Part shown: positions 53,774 to 62,276 of the stretch, in pieces
Layout of the letters: every line of letters starts with the position of its first letter
Numbering within the stretch: the stretch's first letter is position 1
DNA from: Natrinema amylolyticum
GTDB lineage: Archaea; Halobacteriota; Halobacteria; Halobacteriales; Natrialbaceae
NCBI RefSeq assembly: GCF_020515625.1
Contig: NZ_JAIWPJ010000002.1
Coordinates: 992,001-1,056,000 of the forward strand
DNA: 64,000 nt
Reading direction: 5' to 3'
Translations under genes and position numbers: made by a program
Notes under the pieces: generated by a model
What the model was told of the DNA's origin: nothing
The model's database searches: none
Seen by the model: only the letters and a program-made list of their open reading frames with translations

Positions 53774-54430
53774 ATGAAGCGCGTCCGCATCACTCTGGAT
53801 CCGCAGGGGAGCTACGCACCGCCGATATACGACCGCCTCGCGGGCGGGGCGAGCTATCTCGAGCGAGCGCTGATCGTCAACTGGAACGTCGCGACCCCGC
53901 CGACGGCGTTCCTGTTCCGCCTCGAGGGCGAGTACCGCCGCTTCGAAGGCGTGCTGGCGGAGAGTGAGACGGTCACCGAGTACGAGGTGCTCCCGATCAC
54001 CGATCGGGAGTGTTACTGTTTCGTCGAGGGCGAGGTCTCGCGGGCCGCGCGCTCGCTGTTCGAGAGCTTCACCCGCGGGGGCCTCATGACGGTGCCACCG
54101 ATCGAATGCAACGCGGACGGGACGAACACGTTCACCGTCATCGGGACGGCGGCCGACGTGCAGGCCGCGGTCGAGGGGGTTCCCGACGCGGTCGGCGTCA
54201 CCGTCGAGCGGGTCGGCGGAAAACGGGTCGCCGCCGACAGCGTCGTCGGCCGACTGCCAGCCCGCCAGCGCGAAGCGGTCGAAACCGCCCTCGAACTCGG
54301 CTATTACGACGTTCCGCGCGATGCGACCAGTGAAGATGTCGCCCGCGAGTTAGGGTGTGCGACCGCGACCGCAGCGGAGCACCTCCAGAAGGCCGAGTCG
54401 ACGGTGATGGGATCCCTGCTCGAGCAGTGA
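53774..54430 (+). CDS. HTH-10 (Bat-type) transcription regulator
   Basis: 218 residues. C-terminal LPARQREAVETALELGYYDVPRDATSEDVARELGCATATAAEHLQKAESTVMGSLL is the HTH-10 DNA-binding domain of bacterio-opsin activator-like proteins (L..RQ...L..A...GYY..PR......D.A..LG.S.S....HL). The N-terminal 150 residues are the associated GAF/HTH-type sensor-like domain (ALIVNWNVATPPTAFLFRLEGEYRRFEGVL). Target unknown. It is leaderless or nearly so. Confidence 0.9.
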   Translation: MKRVRITLDPQGSYAPPIYDRLAGGASYLERALIVNWNVATPPTAFLFRLEGEYRRFEGVLAESETVTEYEVLPITDRECYCFVEGEVSRAARSLFESFTRGGLMTVPPIECNADGTNTFTVIGTAADVQAAVEGVPDAVGVTVERVGGKRVAADSVVGRLPARQREAVETALELGYYDVPRDATSEDVARELGCATATAAEHLQKAESTVMGSLLEQ

Positions 54431-54461
54431 CCGGGACGCTCTGTGGCGGTCCCGACCAAAA

Positions 54462-55010
54462 TCACGGGAGCCGCTCCGCGGCGTCGACGAGAGCCGCCTC
54501 GGTGTCCCACCGGTAGAGTCGGCCTCCGTCCTCGAGCAGGTCGAAGACGCCGTCCGCCATCCAGCCGAACGGGCGGTCCTCGTCCTCGTACTCCCGCTTG
54601 AGAACGTGTGTCTTCTCGAAGTACTCCGCGGTGCCCGCGAGCAGCCCCTGTTCGACGAGGAAGCCGCTCGGATCCGTTTCGGCGACGCCGACGATGTGAG
54701 TGACCAGATCCGCAAGCAGGCAGAACTTCTGGATCCCATTGTCCCAGTCGCCCCGGACGTCGACCATCCGGAACGCGTAGGCGTCCGACCGCCGATTGAG
54801 CCGATCGATGACGAGGTTCAGCCGCCGGATCGACTCGCGGTCGTAGTTCCCGAGGACGAAGTACGACCGCTCGTGCTCGTAGACCGGCCGGAGTTCGCTC
54901 AGCGCGCGGAGGAGTTCCTCGTTGTCCGACAGCGAGCACTCCTCGGCCTCGAGTCGTTCCGTCACGCTCGTGAGGACTACTTCCGGGACCGGGGGATCAC
55001 CGTCCGTCAT
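54462..55010 (-). CDS. Conserved haloarchaeal hypothetical protein
   Basis: 182 residues from the ATG at 55010. A helical start (VVLTSVTERLEAEECSLSDNEELLRALSELRPVYE) is followed by an alpha/beta part: YFVLGNYDRESIRRLNLVIDRLNRRSDAYAFRMVDVRGDWDNGIQKFCLLADLVTHIVGVAETDPSGFLVEQGLL. The pattern (a YDR...L..I...L......A..) resembles haloarchaeal proteins of the same TIR/nucleoside-hydrolase-like class as the gene at 45078, but no family is certain. It is divergent from the regulator at 55150, and a perfect palindrome lies between them. Confidence 0.6.
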   Translation of the reverse strand: MTDGDPPVPEVVLTSVTERLEAEECSLSDNEELLRALSELRPVYEHERSYFVLGNYDRESIRRLNLVIDRLNRRSDAYAFRMVDVRGDWDNGIQKFCLLADLVTHIVGVAETDPSGFLVEQGLLAGTAEYFEKTHVLKREYEDEDRPFGWMADGVFDLLEDGGRLYRWDTEAALVDAAERLP

Positions 55011-55102
55011 ACTCGGTGAGTATCGCGAATTGCGGATAGTAGTTGCCGTCCGAGTTCCGTTTCCGATAGCCAATTTGCCGCCAGCGATTTCTGCCAGAGT
55101 GA

Positions 55103-55118
55103 TTTACTCCGGAGTAAA
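55103..55118. promoter_or_regulatory. Perfect 16-base palindrome TTTACTCCGGAGTAAA
   Basis: It lies 32-47 bases before the ATG at 55150 and 93 bases before the ATG at 55010 on the other strand, over the expected promoter of the winged-helix gene. It looks like an operator for autoregulation. Its TACT/GAGTA half-sites recall the TrmB motif of Halobacterium, but the spacing is 3 bases and not 7-8. Confidence 0.55.
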
Positions 55119-55149
55119 CTACTTGCTGCCATGCCCCGTAACCGGCCGT

Positions 55150-55563
55150 ATGAGCACCGACGGTGGGTCTCTCGAGGGGGCGACCGCCCGCGAACTCGTC
55201 CGCTTCGTGACGCAGGAAACGCGGTTCGCACTGGTTTCCAATATCCTCCAACACCCCGATGGACTGCCGTCGATCTACGAACTCGAGCGGCTCAACCCGA
55301 GCGTGAGCGAGGCGACGGTCTACAAACACGTCCAGAAGCTGATCGACGCCGGAATCGTCGAAGAAGTCGCGCTTCCGGACGACGAACGGCAGCAGGGCTA
55401 CCCCTGGAAGTTCTATCGACTGACCGACGAGGGCCGCGAACTCCTCGAGAATCACGACCTGCTCGCGGCCGAGGAGACCCTCCAGCGGATCTACGAGACG
55501 ATTTCCGATAAACCCGAGAAGATGGTCAGATACGAGAACGCGCCGCGTCCCGACGCGGAGTGA
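55150..55563 (+). CDS. Winged-helix transcription regulator (PadR-like)
   Basis: 137 residues. ARELVRFVTQETRFALVSNILQHPDGLPSIYELERLNPSVSEATVYKHVQKLIDAGIVEEVALPDDERQQGYPWKFYRLTDEGRELLEN is a winged helix with recognition helix SEATVYKHVQKL and wing YRLTDEG, near the PadR/MarR group. The start at 55150 follows the palindrome at 55103-55118, which it may bind. It converges with the UspA gene (11-base gap). Confidence 0.85.
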   Translation: MSTDGGSLEGATARELVRFVTQETRFALVSNILQHPDGLPSIYELERLNPSVSEATVYKHVQKLIDAGIVEEVALPDDERQQGYPWKFYRLTDEGRELLENHDLLAAEETLQRIYETISDKPEKMVRYENAPRPDAE

Positions 55564-55573
55564 GCCGCCCGCG

Positions 55574-56491
55574 TCACGTCGGTTCCGTCTGCCCCGAATT
55601 CCGTTCGACGGCGCTCGCGTTGACGCTGAGTACCGGGACGTCCGCGCGTCTGACGACTCGTTCGGTCGTGCTCCCCAGCAGATACCGTTCGAGCCCGGTT
55701 CTGCCGACCGTCGCCATCGCGATCAGATCGATGTCGTTCTCGTCGGCGTACGCCAGGAGCCCGGTAGACGGAACTCCCTCTCGAACGGCGGTAACGGCGT
55801 CGATATCGGCCGCTCGAGCGCGCTCCGCGACGGTCTCGGTCGCTGCGTTCCCCTCGGATTCGAATTCGGCGAGAGTCTCGCTCCGAGCGGTGACGGTCGG
55901 GTCGGCCGTGATCGTGCTGACGGTAACGACGTTGACGGCGTGGATCCGTGCGTCCCTCTCTCGGGCTATCGCGAGTCCGTGATCGATCGCGGCTGCCGCG
56001 GCGTCGCTCCCGTCGGTCGGCAGGAGTATCTCGTCGTAGCTCCCGCCCCGCGCGATTCGGTCGGTTGCCCGAGCCGTCAGTACCGGCACGTCCGACCGGC
56101 GGACGACGCGTTCGGTGACGCTCCCGGCGACGTACCGGGTGACGCCTGTTCGGCCGTGCGTCCCCATCGAAAGCAACTCGACGTCGTGCTCGGCGGCGTA
56201 CTCGAGGATCTCCGCCGGCGGGTAGCCTCGCCGCACCGCCGTTCGGATCCGCTCCGGATCGTCCGCGATCGATTCGATGTCCGCGATCGCGTCTTCGGCG
56301 TCGGCCTCGAGTCGCTCGACGAACTCGTCGCTGACGCCGCCGGCGCTGAACAGTCCGCCCGCGGCGGCCACGTCGACGACGGAGATCACGTGGACCGTCG
56401 CGTCGAACCAGCGTGCGAGCGCCAGTCCGTGTTCGGCGGCCCGGACCGCGTGGTCGCTTCCGTCGGTCGGGACGAGGATCGTGTTGTACAT
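55574..56491 (-). CDS. Tandem UspA universal stress protein
   Basis: 305 residues, two UspA domains. MYNTILVPTDGSDHAVRAAEHGLALA opens the first and YDEILLPTDGSDAAAAAIDHGLAIA the second; each ends with the ATP-loop G-x2-G-x9-G(S/T): SMGTHGRTGVTRYVAGSVTERVVRRSDVPVL and AMATVGRTGLERYLLGSTTERVVRRADVPVL. Both loops are intact, so both halves should bind ATP. The ATG at 56491 starts the first strand. Monocistronic. Confidence 0.92.
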   Translation of the reverse strand: MYNTILVPTDGSDHAVRAAEHGLALARWFDATVHVISVVDVAAAGGLFSAGGVSDEFVERLEADAEDAIADIESIADDPERIRTAVRRGYPPAEILEYAAEHDVELLSMGTHGRTGVTRYVAGSVTERVVRRSDVPVLTARATDRIARGGSYDEILLPTDGSDAAAAAIDHGLAIARERDARIHAVNVVTVSTITADPTVTARSETLAEFESEGNAATETVAERARAADIDAVTAVREGVPSTGLLAYADENDIDLIAMATVGRTGLERYLLGSTTERVVRRADVPVLSVNASAVERNSGQTEPT

Positions 56492-56554
56492 GTGTGACCC
56501 CACATCACAGTTCGTGTTCGCGCCGCTTAAACGGCCGACGCCGTCCCCGATCGC

Positions 56555-57232
56555 CTACTCCGCCGACGCCGAGATTCCCCACCCCTCTCGTCGGTAGGCC
56601 ATTTCCCAGAACCGGTACTCGAGGCGCGCGCTCGTGAGAAAGGCCTCCTCCATCGCCGGGTACTGTTCGGGATGGCGTTCTCCGCACCGGTCGACGAACG
56701 TCCGCAACCAGTCGACGACCTCCCGGAACTCGTCGCTCGTGTACTTCTCGATGAAGGGCGTGTACCGGTGGTCCTCCTCGGGTGCCAGGTCGGCCATGTG
56801 GTCGGCGATATCGAGATAGCCCTGTCCGCAGGGGTAGATCGCGGCCGCGATTTCCGGGAGCGTCCCCTCGTAGGCGGTTCGCAACAGGAAGTTGGTGTAG
56901 GCGACGCAGGTCGGCGCTTTTCGCACGGACTCGAGATCCCCCCGAGAGAGCCCGTAATCGGCGGCGAACGCGCGGTGAAGGTCCATCTCGTCGGCGAGCG
57001 TCGTGTGAGCGATGCCGAACAGGCGAGTCATCGTTTCCTCGTCTCGGGCTTTCGATCCCGCGATCGCGAACACGCGCGCGTAATCGAGCAGGTATCGGTA
57101 ATCCTGGCGCACCCAGGTCAGGAAGGCGTCTTCGTCGAGCGTTCCGTCAGCCAGTTCCGTCACGAATGGGTGGCGCTTCTGTGCGTCCCAGACGTCCGTG
57201 CCCGCCTCGAGGAGTCGATCGCTGGTCGCCAT
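56555..57232 (-). CDS. TenA family protein (thiaminase II-like)
   Basis: 225 residues. FVTELADGTLDEDAFLTWVRQDYRYLLDYARVFAIAG is the TenA opening; CVAYTNFLLRTAYEGTLPEIAAAIYPCGQGYLDIA contains the PC-x-x-x-Y motif with the Cys equivalent to the TenA nucleophile; the end EEAFLTSARLEYRFWEMAYR supplies the Glu and the aromatic residues. TenA salvages thiamine pyrimidines or, in some branches, hydrolyses related compounds. No thiamine genes are adjacent. The ATG at 57232 is preceded by an A/T-rich stretch. Confidence 0.85.
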   Translation of the reverse strand: MATSDRLLEAGTDVWDAQKRHPFVTELADGTLDEDAFLTWVRQDYRYLLDYARVFAIAGSKARDEETMTRLFGIAHTTLADEMDLHRAFAADYGLSRGDLESVRKAPTCVAYTNFLLRTAYEGTLPEIAAAIYPCGQGYLDIADHMADLAPEEDHRYTPFIEKYTSDEFREVVDWLRTFVDRCGERHPEQYPAMEEAFLTSARLEYRFWEMAYRREGWGISASAE

Positions 57233-57352
57233 TATCGCTCGGAAGTACGGACGCGATACTAATATTACTAGCTGATACAATCGGATAATCGGCCCGTGAG
57301 TCGGTTCGCCTCGAGCCGGACCGAAATCGAATCGGATGCCGTCCGGGCGGCG

Positions 57353-57892
57353 TCAGGAGAGCCGCGCGGCGATGTCTGCCTCGGTGATGATGCCGACGGT
57401 TTCGCCGGCTTCGGTGATCATCACGGCCTTGTAGTGCTCGAGCAGGTTGCTGATCTCGTCCAGGGTGGCGTCCTTCGAGACGGTCGGGAAGCTCTCGCTC
57501 ATGTGTTCCTCGATGGGCTCGTCGCGGTCCTCGGAATCGAGATGGACGAGATCGCTCTGGCTGATCGAGCCCACCGGAATACCGTCCTGAATGACCGCTA
57601 ACTGCGAGTACGCCTCCTCCTCCATCCGCTGGGCGGCCTCGCTGACGGGATCGTCTGGCGCGACGCTGACGACGGCCTCGTTCATCAGATCCGCCGCGCG
57701 GATGACGTCGCTCTCGGCCTTCTCCAGGGCGTTGACGATCCGGCGGAGCGTCGACAGGCGCGGGTCCACGTCGCCGCCCTCGATCCGCGCGATCAGCGGC
57801 TGGGAGACGTCGGCCGTATCCGCGAGTTCGCTCTGGGTGAGCCCGAGTTCGGTACGGCGCTGTCGAAGATCCGCGGGCGTCGGGAGTTCCAT
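57353..57892 (-). CDS. XRE-type HTH regulator with two CBS domains
   Basis: 179 residues. LRQRRTELGLTQSELADTADVSQPLIARIEGGDVDPRLSTLRRIVNALEKAE is a Cro/C1-type HTH. Two CBS motifs follow: AVVSVAPDDPVSEAAQRMEEEAYSQLAVIQDGIPVGSISQSDLVHL and FPTVSKDATLDEISNLLEHYKAVMITEAGETVGIITEADIAARL. CBS pairs bind adenosyl ligands, so DNA binding is probably tuned by AMP/ATP or SAM. This HTH-CBS architecture is conserved in archaea. The ATG at 57892 starts the HTH part. Confidence 0.92.
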   Translation of the reverse strand: MELPTPADLRQRRTELGLTQSELADTADVSQPLIARIEGGDVDPRLSTLRRIVNALEKAESDVIRAADLMNEAVVSVAPDDPVSEAAQRMEEEAYSQLAVIQDGIPVGSISQSDLVHLDSEDRDEPIEEHMSESFPTVSKDATLDEISNLLEHYKAVMITEAGETVGIITEADIAARLS

Positions 57893-58083
57893 ACGAAACA
57901 ATAACTACGGGTTATAGAAAGTACTTTGGGTTGGTTTCGCTCCGACTGACTGATCGGGAACCGATCGGCCACGTCGTCCGCGACTCGAGGACGTTGCACT
58001 CGAGAGCATCCGCTCGAGTCAGTCTACCGGTCCGGACGAAACGGAGAACGAAGTTGACGGTTCGCGGTGTGTCTCGGTCGTCG

Positions 58084-58440
58084 CTATTCGTCGTCCGCTT
58101 CGGTCTCGACGATGTCGACGACCGACAGCGGCACGTCGCGTAGCGCTCCACCGATTTCGCTCTTCGCGATCCGCGAGGCGTGTTCCTCGCTGTCGGCGTT
58201 GAAGACCTCCATCTCGAGCGCGAGACCGACCAGCGCGGTGTCGGCCGCGATAAAGGCGGAGTCGAACGGCTCGCCACAGGCCGGACAGCCCGTCGCGCCG
58301 ACCTCGACCTCGACGTAGTCCATGTCTTCGCTGTTGAGTCGCTTCCCGGCTTCACTGACGGCGACGCCGATCGCGTCGTCGATCGCATCGACGTCACGAA
58401 CGAGCCATGCCGCTTCCATCGCGACGAGATAATTTCCCAT
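58084..58440 (-). CDS. DUF555/UPF0212 family protein
   Basis: 118 residues. MGNYLVAMEAAWLVRDVDAIDDAIGVAVSEAGKRLNSEDMDYVEVEVGATGCPACGEPFDSAFIAADTALVGLALEMEVFNADSEEHASRIAKSEIGGALRDVPLSVV is the full archaeal DUF555 pattern, with a single CxxC (CPACGEPFD). Function unknown. The ATG at 58440 is the family start. Confidence 0.92.
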   Translation of the reverse strand: MGNYLVAMEAAWLVRDVDAIDDAIGVAVSEAGKRLNSEDMDYVEVEVGATGCPACGEPFDSAFIAADTALVGLALEMEVFNADSEEHASRIAKSEIGGALRDVPLSVVDIVETEADDE

Positions 58441-58746
58441 ATGGAGTGGTCGGTCCGGGGGGTTTCCTGCTTTGCGGTTCGTCCGCGCCGTCACTCGCCC
58501 GCGACGCGCCGCCGCTGCCACAGCGCGCACGTCAATCGGATGATTCCCATAACTTATGAGAAATCCCCCGATCCATTGCCCTCGACATACCCGTGGATCG
58601 ACTCGAGTACGCCTCGAGTTGTCCCTCCAACAAGCACGGTTTAATCGCAAGCAGGCGTCGACCCAATAGTGTATTAACTACCATTATAAATCTCGTTTTT
58701 CAAGAAGGCTTATATACACCCTCCGTCTGGGGATCGATGAACGCTG
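58441..58746. other. Intergenic region with A/T-rich promoter
   Basis: About 58640-58720 is A/T-rich and contains the TATA box (CTTATATA, 58709-58716) for the small gene at 58747, plus TATAAA at about 58686. The rest shows no convincing gene. Confidence 0.4.
58709..58716 (+). promoter_or_regulatory. TATA box of the 56-residue protein gene
   Basis: CTTATATA is 31-38 bases before the ATG at 58747, in an A/T-rich patch of a GC-rich region. Confidence 0.5.
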
Positions 58747-58917
58747 ATGATATCCCGCGCGTACCACGCGACCCTGTTCGCCCTGTACCAACTGTGCATC
58801 ATGATCGGTATCGTCGCGATGCCGCTCGCGATCGCCGCCCGCCAGGCCGGATTCACCCTGCCGGTCCACCGCATCCTCGAAAACGTCGAGGACGCCTACG
58901 AAGCCGCACAGCACTGA
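58747..58917 (+). CDS. Small conserved membrane-associated protein, 56 residues
   Basis: ATG at 58747, TGA at 58915-58917. The product is MISRAYHATLFALYQLCIMI followed by GIVAMPLAIAARQAGFTLPV and a charged C-terminal helix HRILENVEDAYEAAQH. One long hydrophobic segment (about 9-32) makes it a membrane or membrane-bound protein. I remember near-identical small proteins from other haloarchaea, all without a function. The TATA box at 58709-58716 lies about 31 bases upstream. Another ATG 10 bases earlier reads an Arg/Pro-rich frame and is not the gene. Confidence 0.65.
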   Translation: MISRAYHATLFALYQLCIMIGIVAMPLAIAARQAGFTLPVHRILENVEDAYEAAQH

Positions 58918-59052
58918 TCGACTGACCGACGCTGACTGATTTTCCTGCCCGCCGATCACCGAGCTGCAGGACCCGAAATCGCGGCCCGGTTCGTCGCTCA
59001 AGCCGTCCGTTCTCGCGGCCGGTGAAAGCGGAAACCGCAGTGGTGACCGCCG

Positions 59053-59062
59053 GTGTTTTATA
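59053..59062 (+). promoter_or_regulatory. TATA box of psmB
   Basis: GTGTTTTATA is 26-35 bases before the psmB ATG at 59088, the usual place for a leaderless transcript. Confidence 0.5.
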
Positions 59063-59087
59063 CCGTCCCGGTCGTAGGGTTCGATCA

Positions 59088-59819
59088 ATGCGTACGCCCA
59101 CACACGACTCCGACTTCTCTCGGACGGTCGACCAGTTGGCCGACGATCCGAACCCCTACGAGCCGGAGGTCGGATCGATGCCCCAGAACGACCTGACGAA
59201 GGCCGATCTGGACAACGTCAACAAGACCGGGACGACGACGATCGGCATCTCCACCGCTGACGGCGTCATCATCGCGACGGACATGCGCGCCAGCCTCGGC
59301 GGCCGGTTCGTCTCGAACAAGAACGTCCAGAAGGTCGAACAGATTCATCCGACCGCCGCACTCACGCTCGTCGGCAGCGTCGGCGGTGCCCAGTCGTTCA
59401 TCTCGACGCTCCGTGCCGAGGTCAATCTCTACGAAGCCCGACGCGGCGAGGGGATGAGCATCGACGCGCTGGCGACGCTCGCAGGCAACTTCGCCCGCGG
59501 CGGCCCGTTCTTCGCTATCCACCCAATTCTGGGCGGCGTCGACGATGAAGGCAGCCACGTCTACAGCATCGACCCCGCCGGCGGCGTCATGGAAGACGAC
59601 TACACCGTCACCGGTAGCGGGATGCAACTCGCTTACGGTCACTTAGAGCAGGCCTACGAACCGGACATGTCCAACGAGGAAGCAAAGACCGTCGCCGCCC
59701 GCGGCATCAAGTCCGCCGTCGAGCGCGACACCGGCTCCGGGAACGGTGTCTTCCTCGCAGAAATCACCGGCGACGGCGTCGACATCCACGGCCACCACGA
59801 CTTCGACGAAGTCCTCTAA
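59088..59819 (+). CDS. psmB: Proteasome beta subunit
   Basis: 243 residues. A 48-residue propeptide ends at NKTG and is followed by TTTIGISTADGVIIATDMRASLGGRFVSNKNVQKVEQIHPTAALTLVGSVG. Cleavage between Gly48 and Thr49 would expose the catalytic Thr, as in Haloferax volcanii PsmB. Asp and Lys of the active site (ATDMRAS, NKNVQKV) and the SGSGM-like loop TGSGMQLAYGHLEQAYEPDMS are present. It forms the inner rings of the 20S proteasome with alpha subunits encoded elsewhere. Confidence 0.95.
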   Translation: MRTPTHDSDFSRTVDQLADDPNPYEPEVGSMPQNDLTKADLDNVNKTGTTTIGISTADGVIIATDMRASLGGRFVSNKNVQKVEQIHPTAALTLVGSVGGAQSFISTLRAEVNLYEARRGEGMSIDALATLAGNFARGGPFFAIHPILGGVDDEGSHVYSIDPAGGVMEDDYTVTGSGMQLAYGHLEQAYEPDMSNEEAKTVAARGIKSAVERDTGSGNGVFLAEITGDGVDIHGHHDFDEVL

Positions 59820-60049
59820 ACCGGCCGAGACGGGCGGATTTTCCGGTTTTCTTAGATGCGAAGCGGTGGCACTGTCGACTCGGTTCGCATCGAAGTCAGT
59901 ACGCAATCGATCGCACGAAGGCCACGCCGATCGGCGTGAGTTTCAGTTCTCACTATCGTGACGGCACGAACGGGCCGCTCTCCGTTTCGTCAGGTGCGTG
60001 ATCGATCGACATGAACTGTCAGAAACAGACCACAGAAAACCGATTCCGA

Positions 60050-61174
60050 CTAGTCGAGTCGCGTCGACTGCTCGAGTCGGGGCTCCGCTAGCGGGGACTC
60101 CTCGAGTTGGACCGCACGTCCAGTCTCGCTCGAGCGGTAGATCGCGTCGATCACGCGCTGGACGGTCAGGGCCTCCTCGACCGTGTTCGTCTCCGGGACG
60201 CCCGCCGTCGAGATGGCCTCGAGGAACTGTTCGTCCTGTTCCCCGTAGCCGGTCACCGACGAGTCGCCGGTCATATTGACGTCGGCGTAGTGGTCGCAGC
60301 CGGCGGTTCCGGCCTCGAGAATGCGGAGATCGGTGTCTCCGATGTCGAACTGGGCACCGGACCGCGTGCCGCGCACGCGGAAGTCCATGCTCTCCTCGCG
60401 GTTGGTCGCCCACGCGGCCTCGAGCGAGACCGTCTGGCCGTCCGCACAGCGGATGAAGGCGCTAACTGAGTCGTCGACCTCGTAGGTCTCGGCCTCGGCG
60501 TCCCAGTTGTCGCCGAAGCCCTCGGGGTCGGCGTACTCCTCGCTGGTGCCGAACGTGGTTCGCGTGACGCCGCTCACTTCGACGATCTCGGGGAAGTCGA
60601 GCGCGTAAAGGGCGAGGTCGAGCGCGTGAACGCCGATGTCGAGCAAGGCACCGCCGCCCGCGAGCTCGGGATCGGTGAACCACGAGCCGGGGCCGGGGAC
60701 CCCGCGACGGCGAACGTAGTTCGCCTCGACGTGGGTCAGGTCGCCGAAGCGGCCGCGCGCGTGCTGTTCGTCGAACATGGCCATCGACGCGGCGTGACGG
60801 TTGTGAAAGCCGACCATACAGATGCCGTCCGAACGGGCCGCCGCCTCGGCGACCCGTTCCGCACTCTCGAGAGTGTGTGCGAGGGGTTTTTCGACGAGGA
60901 CGTGCAGGCCCGCCTCGAGGGCGGCGACGGCGATCGGTTCGTGGAACCGGTTGGGCGTCGTCACGATGACGGCGTCGACCGCGTCGTCTTCGACGAGGTC
61001 GTCGTGGGTCTCGTAGGTCCGCGCGCCGAACTCGTTGGCGAACTGGTCGCGTTTCTCAGGGACGAGGTCCGCGCCGGCGACGACGTCGGCACCCTGTGCC
61101 CGAACACTCTTCGCGTGGAGGTTTCCCATTCCGCCGAGACCGACGATGCCGATCCCGATACCGTCGCCGATCAT
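60050..61174 (-). CDS. Gfo/Idh/MocA family oxidoreductase
   Basis: 374 residues from the ATG at 61174. GIGIVGLGGMGNLHAKSVRAQG is the NAD-binding GxGxxG; VIVTTPNRFHEPIAVAALEAGLHVLVEKPLAHTLESAERV carries the EKP motif. ALLDIGVHALDLALYAL holds the conserved Asp and His of the substrate site. It probably oxidises or isomerises a sugar or inositol. The divergent ThuA-like gene 353 bases away is a common partner of this family, so a sugar pathway is likely. Confidence 0.9.
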   Translation of the reverse strand: MIGDGIGIGIVGLGGMGNLHAKSVRAQGADVVAGADLVPEKRDQFANEFGARTYETHDDLVEDDAVDAVIVTTPNRFHEPIAVAALEAGLHVLVEKPLAHTLESAERVAEAAARSDGICMVGFHNRHAASMAMFDEQHARGRFGDLTHVEANYVRRRGVPGPGSWFTDPELAGGGALLDIGVHALDLALYALDFPEIVEVSGVTRTTFGTSEEYADPEGFGDNWDAEAETYEVDDSVSAFIRCADGQTVSLEAAWATNREESMDFRVRGTRSGAQFDIGDTDLRILEAGTAGCDHYADVNMTGDSSVTGYGEQDEQFLEAISTAGVPETNTVEEALTVQRVIDAIYRSSETGRAVQLEESPLAEPRLEQSTRLD

Positions 61175-61527
61175 GTCCAACCCCCCGATTTCGTCACGGT
61201 AGCGATGGCAGGAGAGTGAGAAACAAGCCATTTCGCTGTCGTTTGCGTCCGGTTCCGTTCCATAGAGAGAGGCAGTCGGCTATCGAAATAAGGGTTGTGA
61301 CCGATTAATCCGTCCGATCAGCCTGTCTTTCACGTATTACTATACTATTACCACAGAGTGGTCAGTGGATATCAGTAAAATCCGGTATCCTACTATAACG
61401 GTCTCCGCGCGGATCGCTCGAGCGAGACCGCCGGTCGACGGTCAGCGACCGATCGGTCGGACCGATCACAACGAATCAGACCGTTCCGGCCGACAGTATA
61501 AGACGCCGGAGGGTGGAGAGATTTGCC
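61175..61527. other. Intergenic divergent promoter region
   Basis: No gene is supported. The middle (about 61285-61400) is A/T-rich with TATA-like stretches for both directions (GTATTACTATACTATTACC near 61334-61352; AGTATAAGA near 61496-61504 for ThuA). Confidence 0.4.
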
Positions 61528-62223
61528 ATGGTCGACGTCACGATCTGGAACGAGTTCCGCCACGAACGCGAGGACGACGCGGTCGCGGCCGTCTACCCGG
61601 ACGGCATCCACGAGACACTCGCGGACGCGCTCGCCGACGACCACGCGGTCCGGACCGCGACGCTCGACGACCCCGAGCACGGGCTCACCGAGGACGTCCT
61701 CGCATCGACTGACGTCCTGCTGTGGTGGGGTCACGAGGCCCACGACGAGGTACGAGACGAGGTCGTCGACCGGGTTCACGAGCGCGTTCTCGAGGGGATG
61801 GGCCTGATTCCGCTTCACTCGGCTCACTACGCGAAGATCTTCAAGCGACTCATGGGGACGTCCTGTAGCCTCCAGTATCGCGAAGACGGCGAGACCGAAC
61901 GACTCTGGGTCGTCGACCCCGGCCACCCGATCGTCGACGGGCTCGAGGAGTCGATCGAACTCCCCGAGTCGGAGATGTACGGCGAGCCGTTCGATGTCCC
62001 CGAACCCGACCGCCAGGTGTTCGTCAGCTGGTTCGAGGGCGGCGAGGTGTTTCGCAGCGGCTGCTGTTACCGGCGCGGAAAGGGTCGAATCTTCTACTTC
62101 CGACCGGGTCACGAGACGTATCCGATCTACGAGAACGAGGCGATTCGGCGGGTGCTCCGTAACGCGGTCGACTGGGCCGCTCCGACCGAGGGCTCGTCGC
62201 GGACGTTCGGCGAACGCGAGTAA
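61528..62223 (+). CDS. ThuA-like (trehalose utilisation) domain protein
   Basis: 231 residues. [32 protein letters not shown] is the class I glutaminase-like opening of Thu[51 protein letters not shown] is its core with conserved His residues, and [32 protein letters not shown] the C-terminal part. Bacterial ThuA turns 3-keto-trehalose into its glucose derivatives. Paired with the Gfo/Idh gene it suggests a keto-sugar pathway. Confidence 0.88.
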   Translation: MVDVTIWNEFRHEREDDAVAAVYPDGIHETLADALADDHAVRTATLDDPEHGLTEDVLASTDVLLWWGHEAHDEVRDEVVDRVHERVLEGMGLIPLHSAHYAKIFKRLMGTSCSLQYREDGETERLWVVDPGHPIVDGLEESIELPESEMYGEPFDVPEPDRQVFVSWFEGGEVFRSGCCYRRGKGRIFYFRPGHETYPIYENEAIRRVLRNAVDWAAPTEGSSRTFGERE

Positions 62224-62276
62224 CCGTTCCCGCGTTCAGTGAACGCGGGTGACGATCCGACAGTCGGTGACCGCCC

